Below, one piece after another: positions 1 to 9,060 of a stretch of 41,595 nucleotides of DNA. The stretch spans positions 1 to 41,595 of the forward strand of contig JAHLMK010000051.1 in assembly GCA_019915135.1 (NCBI GenBank). The letters are read 5' to 3'. The notes under the pieces are model-generated. The model saw nothing but the letters and a program-made list of their open reading frames with translations. It did no database searches and had not been told where the DNA came from. This DNA is from Strobilurus pachycystidiatus (lineage: Eukaryota; Basidiomycota; Agaricomycetes; Agaricales; Physalacriaceae). Both the position numbers and the translations under genes were made by a program. Each line of letters opens with the position of its first letter. The first letter of the stretch is position 1.

Positions 1-1545
1 GGATGTGCTTGCGCCTGGAGCGCAGAAGTCCCCGTCCAAATGTTGTTAATGGTGACACTAAGAGTGCAAAGGTGGGGAAGGGGTTTGGAGTAAGCTGTGG
101 AGTGCGTACAATGGAATTCCTTAATTAATGGGAGTGCCTTTGTAAGGTTGGAACTGGGTTCCCAGGTGTTTTCTGATGACGGGTAGTCCAACCACTTCAC
201 CAAATACTGAATGTTGCACTTGTTACGAGTTGGGCAAGAGTCAAGGATGGCTTCAACATCAAACTCTTCCTTGTTATCAATGAGGTCGGGCGGATTAGAT
301 GAGAAATTAGGCCCATGAGCCTTGATTTCTACAAAAGGAAGGAGGAGGGCAGCGTGGAAGACAGGGTGTATACGCCATGTGAGAGGAAGTTTGAGACGAT
401 AGTTGACTCGTCCAAGTACATCAGTGACTTTGAAAAGCTCATGATGCTTGTCTGAGAGCTTAGCTTTGGGTCGCGTTGTCTTGAGATTCTTTCCGTCAAG
501 CAACACCTTGTCACCAACTTTGAACGCAATGCCCTTCTTGGTGACATCTCCGTTGTTCCGCTTCATGATCTCTGCGGCGGTGGTAAGGCTAGCCTTGACT
601 TCCTCGCGGAGCCGTTCAAGGTTGGTCAGGCGTTCTTCAATAGTGGGAATGTTGGACGTGGAGTTAAAAGAGGGGTATAAGCGGGGTTTGAAATCGTGAA
701 GGAGTTCAAAGGAGGACTTGTCCGTGGTGAAGTGAATGCAACTGTTGTGAGAAAATTCTGCAAAGGGAAGGTATTTGACCCAGTTGTCTTGTTGATAGTT
801 ACAGAAAACGCAGAGATATTATTCAAGTTCTTGGTTATAACACTTGGTTTTGCCATCTGTCTAAGGATGGTAAGTTGTACTAAGCACAGAGGTAATTCCT
901 AGCTTAGCGTGAACGGCTTGCATGACCTTGCTTGCAAACTGGGGACCACAATTGGAGATCATCTTGTCCCAAAGACCATAGCGTCAATGAAGACCTACAC
1001 CAAGATATCAACTGTACCATCCGCATTGATGGTCTTGCGGCATGGAGATACAATTACTGTCTTGGTGAGCCAGTCAACAACACAATGGATAGCATTATAT
1101 CCTTCGCACTTGGATAGATCTGTAATAAAGTTGGTGGTGATAGTTCCAAAGAGACGCTCGGGGATCTCATTGGGTATAAGGGGAACATGTGCCGGATGAT
1201 TTCTAGGTTTTGTCATCTGACAGGTAGCACAGCCATCCACATAGTCGCAAACAAAGACAGACATGCCTGGCCCCCAGAATTCTTGACTGAGAAGTTTGTA
1301 TGTCTTGAAGCGTCCAGGGTATCCAGGGCCGAGAGAGTCATGGTATATCATGACAATGTCTCGACGTAATTGTCAATTTGTAGGTCATTGAGAACATAGA
1401 CCTTGCCACGGAAAAGAACTAGTCCATCTTTGTAGTTCCATTCCTGTAGATTTTTTACCAGCAAACAAGGACCATTGCGAAGAATGACTTCAAACGCACC
1501 ACGGACCTCAGCGTCCTCATTTGGACATTCTCAAATACGCCGTCG
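1..1545 (-). pseudogene. Decayed Ty3/gypsy integrase and C-terminal chromodomain
   Basis: Read on the minus strand from 1545 to 1. About 1351-1200 encodes an integrase zinc-binding region (CDYVDGCATCQMTK) and 1200-995 the start of the catalytic core. The core then breaks by frameshift near 960; the usual SDRG around the second catalytic Asp reads SNCG, the TYHPQTDGQTER stretch has a TAG in place of Gln, and the catalytic Glu is Lys. From about 700 to 1 the frame stays open: an integrase C-terminal region (VGDKVLLDGKNLKT) followed at about 281-130 by a chromodomain (EFDVEAILDSC, YLVKWLDYPSSENTWEP). The changes are mostly C:G to T:A. The element runs off the left edge, so its LTR is not visible. 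It is related to, but much more diverged than, the gypsy element at 2656-37677. Confidence 0.85.
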
Positions 1546-1944
1546 CAGCTCCACCTCTACCTCACGTAATCCTTAGTCACCAGACTAATCACAAGGAGGG
1601 GGGGTCGTAGTCTGTAGTCCTAAACTGCCGCAATTAATGAATCTGCCAGTCTTTTGCGAGTTACCTGACAGTTCCTATTGCCGCCCAAGTAGTAGGGTAG
1701 CATGAACTTGCACTCAGGCAGACTTAAACCGTCGGTCTTGTTATGTTTTGTGGAGCCTTCATTTCAATGATTGCTGACATCGTGATCACATCATTGTTGG
1801 GTATTGTGCGACAGTCTCATGATTGCTTTGCGACGGTCCCGTCACCATGTTGCGCTCGACGCCCGTAATTTCTCAGAATGGAAGTACATGAAGTTAAATG
1901 CACTTGATAAGGTTTAACAATGTAAATACTCTTAGGGTTTTAAA
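1546..1944. other. No gene recognised; probable host spacer
   Basis: Both strands lack a convincing coding frame. It lies between the decayed gypsy remnant and the GGTTG repeat. I see no TIR or LTR end here; the exact right end of the remnant (about 1545-1565) is not defined. Confidence 0.4.
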
Positions 1945-2395
1945 GTTGAGTTGCAACAACCGGGTTGTTTGAACAACTCAATCCAACTCAGGTTGAGGTT
2001 GTTGAAAATTTAACCAAATTCAACAACCTCAACTTGGGTTGGGTTGTAGGTTTTTATTGAAGGTGTAACTTTTAACAACCTTCAACAACTTGTGTCATTT
2101 TGGTACTCATATAATGTGTATTTAAGGTAATCTGAGACTATCAAGCTTTAAGTACAGTTGTAAATCATTGAAAAGTGACATTCTAATTGAAAAAATTATG
2201 TGTTTGAGTAAAAAAGAGACATAAACAAGTAAAGTTGAGGTTGCAACCAATTTTTGAGGATTTTTTTAAATTGTGAAGAGTTGAAAACAACCAGGTTGAG
2301 GTTGAGGTTGTTGGAAAATCATGAGTTTCAACAATCGGTTGGGTTGAGGTTGTTCACAAAATGAGCCAAAAAACCCAACCCAACTCAACTTAAGG
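1945..2395. repeat. GGTTG-rich foldback repeat, possible MITE
   Basis: The segment is built from many copies of GGTTGAGGTTG and GGGTTGGGTTG and their complements. GGTTGAGGTTGTTGAA near 1992 faces TTCAACAACCTCAACT near 2021, which can form a hairpin. The outer ends are inverted relative to each other: AAGTTGAGTTG at about 1945 and CAACTCAACTT at about 2385-2395. No clear target duplication flanks it, so assignment to a transposon class is a guess. Confidence 0.4.
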
Positions 2396-2655
2396 TTGGC
2401 GGATTGGTCGCGGTTGAATCCATGATTTCGGTGGGATCCAGGTGGGCTGGGCATGGCAGGGAAAGACAAGGTCACTCGTTCGAATCATGTTTCAGCCATG
2501 TATTTCTTGATTTCACGAATAGATTGTAAGCTGTAGACTGGGGTACTGCTCCGCAAGTGAGTTCAGGCTATATTAGCACAGATATATGTACATACTGTCT
2601 CTGACATGAGTTTTTTACGCACTGCCTTCTCCTATGTCTTGTTAGGCCCTGCAGC
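2396..2655. other. Host spacer ending in the gypsy 1 target duplication
   Basis: No coding frame is recognised. The last five bases, GCAGC at 2651-2655, are the left target-site duplication of gypsy 1; the matching copy is at 37678-37682. Confidence 0.6.
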
Positions 2656-3112
2656 TGTCAGCACTGACTTAACCACAGGGCTAAACCAGGCACCACACAG
2701 ATAATCTAACTAAAGGGAAGAGCGAGTATCGAGTCAAAGTCTGGCTAGGCCAGGTGTATAGACGAGATCGAAGCTACAGACTACACAGTAACCTACTTGC
2801 TTATATACGTGTCCACTACTGACTACCCTTTGCCCTAGCCCCTTGTCCAAACCTGTTTTCTCCAAGGATATTAAGCACTGCCTTGGTTCTATGACGCTCC
2901 AGATTCCCTCCATGTCTCTCCTGCACAACAATAGCCTGCTAGCTATGAGGTATGATGTCAGACCATGCTGCCAACATGTTGCGTGTCAAGGAGTATGAAT
3001 GATGTCACTAGGGGACGTCTCTGAGACACGGATAAGGGATAAGATATGATGAAAAGATATGATAGGTAATAAGATGTGAAGGATAAGATGAAAAGATAGT
3101 CCATTCGTAACA
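2656..3112 (-). repeat. 3' LTR of gypsy 1
   Basis: A 457-bp terminal repeat, TGTCAGCACTG to TTCGTAACA on the plus strand, nearly identical to 37221-37677. GCAGC (2651-2655) lies directly outside and a polypurine tract directly inside, so it is the downstream LTR of the minus-strand element. Confidence 0.9.
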
Positions 3113-3129
3113 TTACCCCCTCTTTAAGG
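3113..3129 (-). promoter_or_regulatory. Polypurine tract of gypsy 1
   Basis: On the minus strand this reads CCTTAAAGAGGGGGTAA and abuts the 3' LTR, the position expected for the primer of plus-strand DNA synthesis in LTR retrotransposons. Confidence 0.7.
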
Positions 3130-3159
3130 TGCAGGTTCCATTCTGCGCTAGCCTGTTTG

Positions 3160-4731
3160 CTAACGCTTCGCTTGGCATGGAACTAGGAGTGTGTCCGGTT
3201 GTGGCATGGGTCGGAAGAGATGAGTAGGAAATTGGGAAATGGGGATTTCAATGCGTGCTAGCGTGGGGGGTTTTGGCTTGTTTGGGAAACGCTTGTGGAA
3301 CTCTGCAATGGCTTCAGCAGCATGTTCCAAATTGCGCATTGGCTCCCATGTTTGCTCGTGTGCGCCATAACCCTTCCACTGCACTTTGTACCGAAATGTG
3401 CCTCGGTACTTTTCTGAATTGACTATTTCCTCTACTTCCCATTCGGGTTCCTGTCCTTCTACTACCGGTGGTGGCTGTGTGTTACGTGGCTGTGATGGAA
3501 AGTCGGGTGGATGATAAGGTGATAGTAGGGCTTCATTGAAAACCGGGTGAATGTTCTTCCACGTGCGTGGTAGTGCGAGTTTGTATGAACTCTTCCCGAC
3601 TTTCTCAACCACTTTGAATGGTCCAAAACGCAAGTCCCCCATCTTCTTTGCTGGTCTGTCCGTACTAAGATTGGTCCCTTCCAACCACATCTTTTCCCCA
3701 GGTTTGTACTCAATTGCCTCTGACCTCTTCTTGTCATAGTGCCTCTTCATGTCCTCCGCCGCCTTCTTCAACGCGGCCTCTACTTCTTCAACGCGGCCTC
3801 TACTTCTTCCCTGACCTTTCGCATTCCATCCGCAAACTCCTGAGCAGTCTGGTTCTTTGACGTCATCTTTGGCGCGGTCCCTTTGTACGGGTGACGGTCA
3901 TTGTCGGCAAAGAATGGAGTGACCTTGGTTGCCGAGTGCTCTCGGTCATTCAAGGCAAACTCTGCCGTCGGCAGCCACTGGTCCCAATTGCTCTGATGAT
4001 AGTTGACAAATAACCGTAGGAAATGCTCTATCTCCTGGTTCATCCGCTCTGTCTGCCCATTGGTCTGAGGATGGTATGCTGTTGTGAAGTTCCCCTGGAT
4101 GCCAAGTAGCCGATATAACTCCTTCATGAACTGGGAGTGATACTGGGGTCCCCGGTCATGGACTATTTTGCGTGGTAGTCCATGAATTGGAAAGATCCGA
4201 TCCCGGTAGATCCGTGCCATGCCAACTGACGTCAGGGACATGTGTGTGGGCACAAGTCGTACACGCTTGGTGAAGTGGTCCACCGTGACGCTGATGGCAT
4301 TGTATCCTCCTGACTCCGGCAACTCTCCTATCAAGTCTGTCCCAATCGTCTGCCAGGGCTCAGTGGGTGCATCGTGCGGGTGTAGAGGGCCAGTGGGCTT
4401 TGAGCGGTGTGCTTTAGTGGCTTGGCACTTCTCGCAGCCTGTGACGTAAGTGCGCACGTCTCGGCTGATCCCTGGCCACCAGTAATTCCGCGTGATGAGC
4501 TCCTGGGTTTTGTACCGGCCCGGGTGTCCTGCCAACTGGGTGTCGTGATGCGCCTGAATGATCCGTCCTCTCAAGTCCTTGTCTTTTAGTACATAAATAT
4601 GTCCCTGCCATGTAACTACTCCGTCATCTGTCTCTACCCAGTCTTTTTCTTTATTTTCTAATGCTACTTGTACGTACTTGTCTCTATTGGCTTTTCTTTG
4701 TTTGATTTTTGTAAGTAATATGTCTTCTGGT
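3160..4731 (-). pseudogene. Gypsy 1 integrase with chromodomain (3' part of pol)
   Basis: Reading from 4731 down: an integrase N-terminal zinc-binding domain (HHDTQLAGHPGRY then GCEKCQATK), a catalytic core with all three acidic residues visible (IGTDLIGEL, IVHDRGPQY, NGQTERMNQE), a C-terminal domain (YKPGEKMWLEGTNL) and a chromodomain (EWEVEEIVNSEKYRGTFRYK, VQWKGYGAHEQTWEP). The chromodomain probably guides integration to heterochromatin, as in other chromoviruses. Two things break it: the hAT insertion at 4732 separates it from RT-RNase H, and a 20-bp tandem duplication at 3764-3803 shifts the frame between EEVEAALKK and AAEDMKRHYD. Across the hAT insertion the frame is kept if one target duplication copy is removed. 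Confidence 0.9.
3764..3803. repeat. 20-bp tandem duplication that shifts the integrase frame
   Basis: TTCTTCAACGCGGCCTCTAC occurs twice in a row (3764-3783, 3784-3803). Twenty is not a multiple of three, so the integrase frame ends here and the C-terminal part continues in another frame. A single copy would give one continuous frame. Confidence 0.9.
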
Positions 4732-4748
4732 TAGAGTCCCCAACGAGT
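4732..4748 (+). repeat. hAT copy 1 5' terminal inverted repeat
   Basis: TAGAGTCCCCAACGAGT, a perfect inverted match to 12416-12432, preceded by CTTCTGGT. The same end recurs at 24020, 38578 and 40284. Confidence 0.93.
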
Positions 4749-4944
4749 GCTGCGAAAACGGGTATACCCGAGTACAACACCTCTATCCGGGTAGACCCTT
4801 ACTCGGGTGCTAAAGAATACTCGGGTATGCGACACCCGGGTACCGAGTAAGTATCGGGCCAAGAGGCTGGTCTGCCGGATACCCGTTGATACTTGCCCCA
4901 CTTTTATTAGTATTGTGAGTAGACCCAAGGCATTGTAACAAAAT

Positions 4945-5037
4945 GAACCCTACGAGAATCGAACCCGCAGAGTTCCAGCCATTTTCACGTTGAGAACCAA
5001 CAGACGAGGGCGTGTTACCATTAGGCCAAACGGCGAT
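4945..5037 (-). other. tRNA-like sequence with A and B boxes
   Basis: On the minus strand there is an A-box-like TGGCCTAATGG (5018-5028) and a B-box-like GGTTCGATTCT (4955-4965), 52 nt apart. The T arm can fold (GCGGG, loop TTCGATT, CTCGT), but the acceptor stem does not pair and the anticodon arm is unclear, so it is not a working tRNA by eye. A related block with better spacing (38 nt) lies in the small hAT at 24301-24361. It is probably a tRNA pseudogene fixed in the 5' region of this transposon family. Confidence 0.45.
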
Positions 5038-5247
5038 GAATGCCTTGCCTCCACATGCAATAAGTTATGACATTGTTCTTCTATCAAGCCATTAACAAAA
5101 AAAAAAATTCGAAAGTCCAAGATCACATGTAGTAATAATACAAATATAAATCCGCCGGCGGAGCGTAGAGGCGACGAGTATGCGTATCGTAATGGTAGCG
5201 GACCAAGAGTCAAGATATAAGTAAAAAAAAGTCTGTAAAGTGTAGTG

Positions 5248-7638
5248 TCAATCGCGGAGGCCGTGTGGTACAAGAGGTGGACGTCCAAAGATCTTATAGA
5301 AGCATCGAACGTAATGATGGGCCAGGCGGTCTTCGGCGACGAGTTGCTCTCCAAGGTCCAGCGACCTCTCCCCGAGACACTTTGTCGCTGCTTTGACCGT
5401 GGCTGCATCCATCTCGGGAACGCCACGCCACCCTCGCATCACCCGGAACAAGTCTCCGAATGCCCGTCGACGCTCCGGATGCCACTGCGAGCCGAATCCC
5501 TCGTCCTCGATGTCCTTGAAAACGCCGGGGATGAGACTGCTCTCCCAGTAACTCATGGCACCGAGTACTCGAAGTTGTCGATCCGCGTGGGAGGAGGCAT
5601 CCAAGTCGTCAAAGCTTTGGCTCTCCACATACTCTCCCGGCTCCGGTTCCCCTGCGTCGACATCGACATCCATGACGGCCTCGGCAAAGCCTTCCGGTTT
5701 GAGTGTGTAGCAGTGGCGGTCGAGGGTGAGGAGCTCAACGCGGAAATTGATCTCGAAGAGCTCCCAAAGGATCTCTTTGCCGATCCGGGGGGGTGGAACT
5801 CGATTTTGTTCCAATTCGGTCCCGCGCCAATTAACGAGGGAGTGTCTCAGGTTGGAGATGTCCACGGTACCCTGCAAAAAGATCAGGAATGATTCCGTGA
5901 GTTAGCAATTACGCACTTGAAGACCGCCCTTCTCGATGCAGTCACACAGATCCTTCTTCATCTCCTGATGTTGTACCCTCGACCGCCCTTCTCCCTCGCT
6001 TGGGTGGAGCTCAATGCCCAGAATTCGCCTCCACGCCATGGCATTCAAAGGTTCGAAGGCGTCCGACTGCATGCGATAGTGGAGGATGTGCCGAAGCCGG
6101 ACATAGGCGGTGAACATGTACCCGCGCGTGTGGTCCTTGTCGACGCCAGCGATAACGTTGGGATCGGGGAGAGCGTAGCCGGCATTGACACCCTCAGCAG
6201 GAATGACTCGCGGCGAATGGGCGGTATCCGCCTTGACGCGACCCAGAGCTGTCGTCCAACTTCCAACCGAACGGGGCATAAGAGGCGTGTGGACATCAAC
6301 GAACTTATCGCGTTGAAGGGTAGGCGGTCCTTTCGGCTTGAGGGTAGTGGGGCGCGGAGGTAGTGGATCTGCAAAGTTCGAGTTAGCTAGGTTAGCATTG
6401 AATAGATCAAGACTTACATGGTGTGTGGCTCTGGGCCGTGGATCTCAGACGCGAAGGTCCTGCAGCGGATGGCAGAGAATCGGGGACGGTGGGAGACGTC
6501 AAAGCAGGACGCGACCGAGCCGAATAAGTTCGTTTTTTGGAGGTGGTGGTGGTAGAAGATGTTGACAACGAAGGAAGAATGGCGACTCCACTCTTGTTGG
6601 AGAAGAAGTCGGGTGGTGAGGCGAGCTTTCTGATGTAGTGTGCCATGCCGCGATAACGTTCGAGAGAGGCAACACTCCCCTCGAATACGATTGGGTGGGG
6701 AGGAGTTGCATGGTTGTACGAGACGACGAAGTCCTTGGGGCGCATGTCCGGCGGGTACGTCACCCAGCTGTCGACTCTGACACCCTCTTCAGCACCAATG
6801 GGCCGACAGAGCCAGATAGGAACACCGGCCTAAGGATCAGATTAGTGAAACCCCAGACATCGACAAAAGAGACACATACTCGATACAAACTGTCCGCAAT
6901 GTCCTTCTGGTCGGTTACAGCACCGACAACATTTCGCACACCAACCCGTTTCGCAGTCACGTCGCGAAAGATGGCCCGCACTTCGAGCAGCCAAGTCATG
7001 CGCGCCTCGACCTCGAGGATGAGCCGCTGGAGCATGCACCACACCATGACTGCTTCGTCGTAACTGGAAGGTATATCGAGGCGCCCCGCAAGATACTTCA
7101 TGCGAGGGAAAACGTCTTGCAGGTACGGATCGCTCATCAGCTTGCCCTGGTCGTCGGTCCCCGCTTGCTTTGTGTTCTCCTCTGCAAGGCGCTTCTTCAC
7201 TCGCCGCCAATGATCCCTCAAAACATCGCAAAATGGGCGGTCAATGGTACCAAGACCAGACGAGGCGTCTCCCAGCTTGACGCGCTCGAAATGGGACTCT
7301 CCTGGGAGGTGCCACAGGAGTTCGTCTGTATGTTGGAGTTTGGAGGGGTGGCGGATGAGGGCTAGATGGGCGACGGAATAGTCAAATGGCTGAGGGTGAT
7401 ACAGTGGGTCGTCGTGACCAAAATGTCGGTCCCGAAGCATCATCGTCGTATGGTCTTCGCGAGGATATGGCGGGAGCTCGATGTACTCGCAATTGGGCGA
7501 GGTGATGAACATGCGTTCCGCTTCATCGAAGTAGCCCACTTTGCCCTCGTAAGACTTGAGCGGGGCGTATCTGACACGTGAAGCGCTGGCGACGGCGGGT
7601 GTGGATGATGACGCGGGATGAGATGAGGAGCTGGACAT
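5248..7638 (-). CDS. hAT-borne gene of unknown function, four exons, 748 aa
   Basis: Predicted exons on the minus strand are 7638-6880, 6829-6418, 6368-5917 and 5871-5248. They sum to 2247 nt, exactly 749 codons with the stop, and the three introns (45-51 bp) have fungal GT-AG ends (GTATGT..TTAG, GTAAGT..GCAG, GTGCGT..GCAG). The start at 7638 has a CACCATG context. The protein begins with a Ser/Ala/Pro-rich stretch, then a conserved-looking globular part (GYFDEAERMFITSPNCEYI, DPLYHPQPFDYSVAHLALI), with a Ser/Thr-rich basic linker in exon 2. No transmembrane segment, signal peptide or catalytic motif is recognised. It faces away from the transposase gene within the same TIR-bounded element, so it is probably a second transposon gene. 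A captured host gene is the alternative. Confidence 0.7.
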
Positions 7639-9060
7639 GGTGCAGCGAGTTGATAATCTAGCAGAATAAGTGTTAGTTTGAACTGCGAATTGGTGGGAGT
7701 GAAATACGCACAGAAACGGGAATATTGGTGTGGTGTGTTGAGGCCCGACTTAATATGGTCCGCCTCGGCGCCAAAGGAATGCAGTGAACTGGCAATTATA
7801 AGTTGGGTTACGGAGATGTCATTGTCAAAGACGCACCTGGCAGCAGGAGGGTACAATCTGTTCTTCGGAATATGTCCAGAGCGAGCGCGGTGTTCTGCAA
7901 TGATGAGAGGTGGGAATGAGTCCATTATTGAACGGACAATGATGCGTAAATGTACATACCAGATTGTGGGGTGGGCGCGATGGGAGCTGCAGATAGGCGC
8001 GATCGAATCAGTTGACGCCCACGCGCCCATACAGGTCAAATAGGAAAGGTACGCACCTGGATCAAAATAAGGGCCGCCCTCCGCGCCACCAATAACAGTC
8101 CGATCCCGATTGTCCGGAGAATGAGCGTCCGCGGCGGCAAAGTGACAGACGATAAGTCTGCACTGGCAATGAGCTGAACTCGGCAATGAGTCGAGTTCAG
8201 GAGCTGCAGCGAAGATAATTCGCGCAGCAATGAGAGGAATCGCCACTGGCAATAAGTCAGTGACGACGGGCGGCGTCAGCAAGGACAGAGGCGACGGGGC
8301 GGGCGGCGGGATGGTGGTGGGCAGAAACCAGAGATGGGTGATGGACCCGATTAGGACGTCCAAGTCCTGTGCACGCCTTGGCCGAAATGCCGTGCCACCA
8401 GCCACAAATTTGTTTGTGGCTGGTGGCACGGCATTTCGGCAAGCTGGACTTGAAACGTTCGAGTCCCGATCCCTTCTTCAGGCATACTCCCACCACGACC
8501 GCCCCGCCGCCCCCTTCTCAACACCTCTTGGCCCGCCACTGACTTATTGCCAGTGGTGCGTACCCTCACAGCTGCGCGAATTATCTTCGCTGCAGCTTCT
8601 GAACTCGACTCATTGCCGAGTTCAGCTCATTGCCAGTGCAGACTTATCGTCTGTTGCTGTCGGGTTCGGTTTCAAGGGCGGGAGAATTCTGGGAGGAAGG
8701 GCAGCAGGCATTGAGTGACTCGGTGGGAGGATCTGAGTAGGGGCGGGTTAGCTCGTCCAGCGGCACTTTGCGTGTCAGCGTTGGCAACTCGGTATGTGGC
8801 GCACATTGTTACTGGGACGCTCTGATCTATCTTCTAGTTATCCTTTGGCCTATCAACGCATCTGTTACCATACACCTCTCTAATCTTTGCGCGCCCTTTG
8901 GTATGTTTTTTTTTCACCGCCCGCCTCCGACTTTTCCTGACCTGCACCATAGGTCGCTCCATTCATTTCCGGACACGTTCATTCATAGACTTCTCGTTCT
9001 CATGTATGTATAACCCCCCTCGCGTATCTCTACCTGACTAAACGTACCCGCCGCAGGAAA
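7639..9060. promoter_or_regulatory. Divergent intergenic region of hAT copy 1
   Basis: This 1.4-kb stretch separates the starts of the two divergent genes and should hold both promoters and 5' leaders. A probable leader intron of the transposase gene ends at CCGCAG just before ATG 9061 (donor near 9005). The middle is a long hairpin (8145-8654). Open frames here (for example 8429-7440 minus) overlap exon 1 of the other gene in a different frame and are probably chance. Confidence 0.5.
8145..8654. repeat. Long imperfect hairpin between the two hAT genes
   Basis: Three nested inverted segments share one centre. The outer arms, 8145-8228 and 8571-8654, are 84 nt each with one mismatch. The middle arms, 8243-8262 and 8537-8556, are 20 nt and perfect. 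The inner arms, 8381-8408 and 8413-8440, are 28 nt and perfect around a 4-nt loop. The inner arms contain GCCACAAA / TTTGTGGC. It may be an embedded foldback element, a regulatory structure shared by the divergent promoters, or a source of double-stranded RNA. Confidence 0.88.

Noticed and set aside
2465..2495. B-box-like CGTTCGAATCA, possible SINE
   Set aside because: No A box at a suitable distance, no tail and no target duplication.
5245..5892. Plus-strand ORF of 215 codons
   Set aside because: It is the antisense of exon 4 of the hAT unknown gene and has no domain or splice support.
7440..8429. Minus-strand ORF of 329 codons beginning in the hairpin
   Set aside because: It overlaps exon 1 of the spliced 748-aa gene in another frame, has a low-complexity composition and starts in a palindrome. 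The spliced gene explains the region better.
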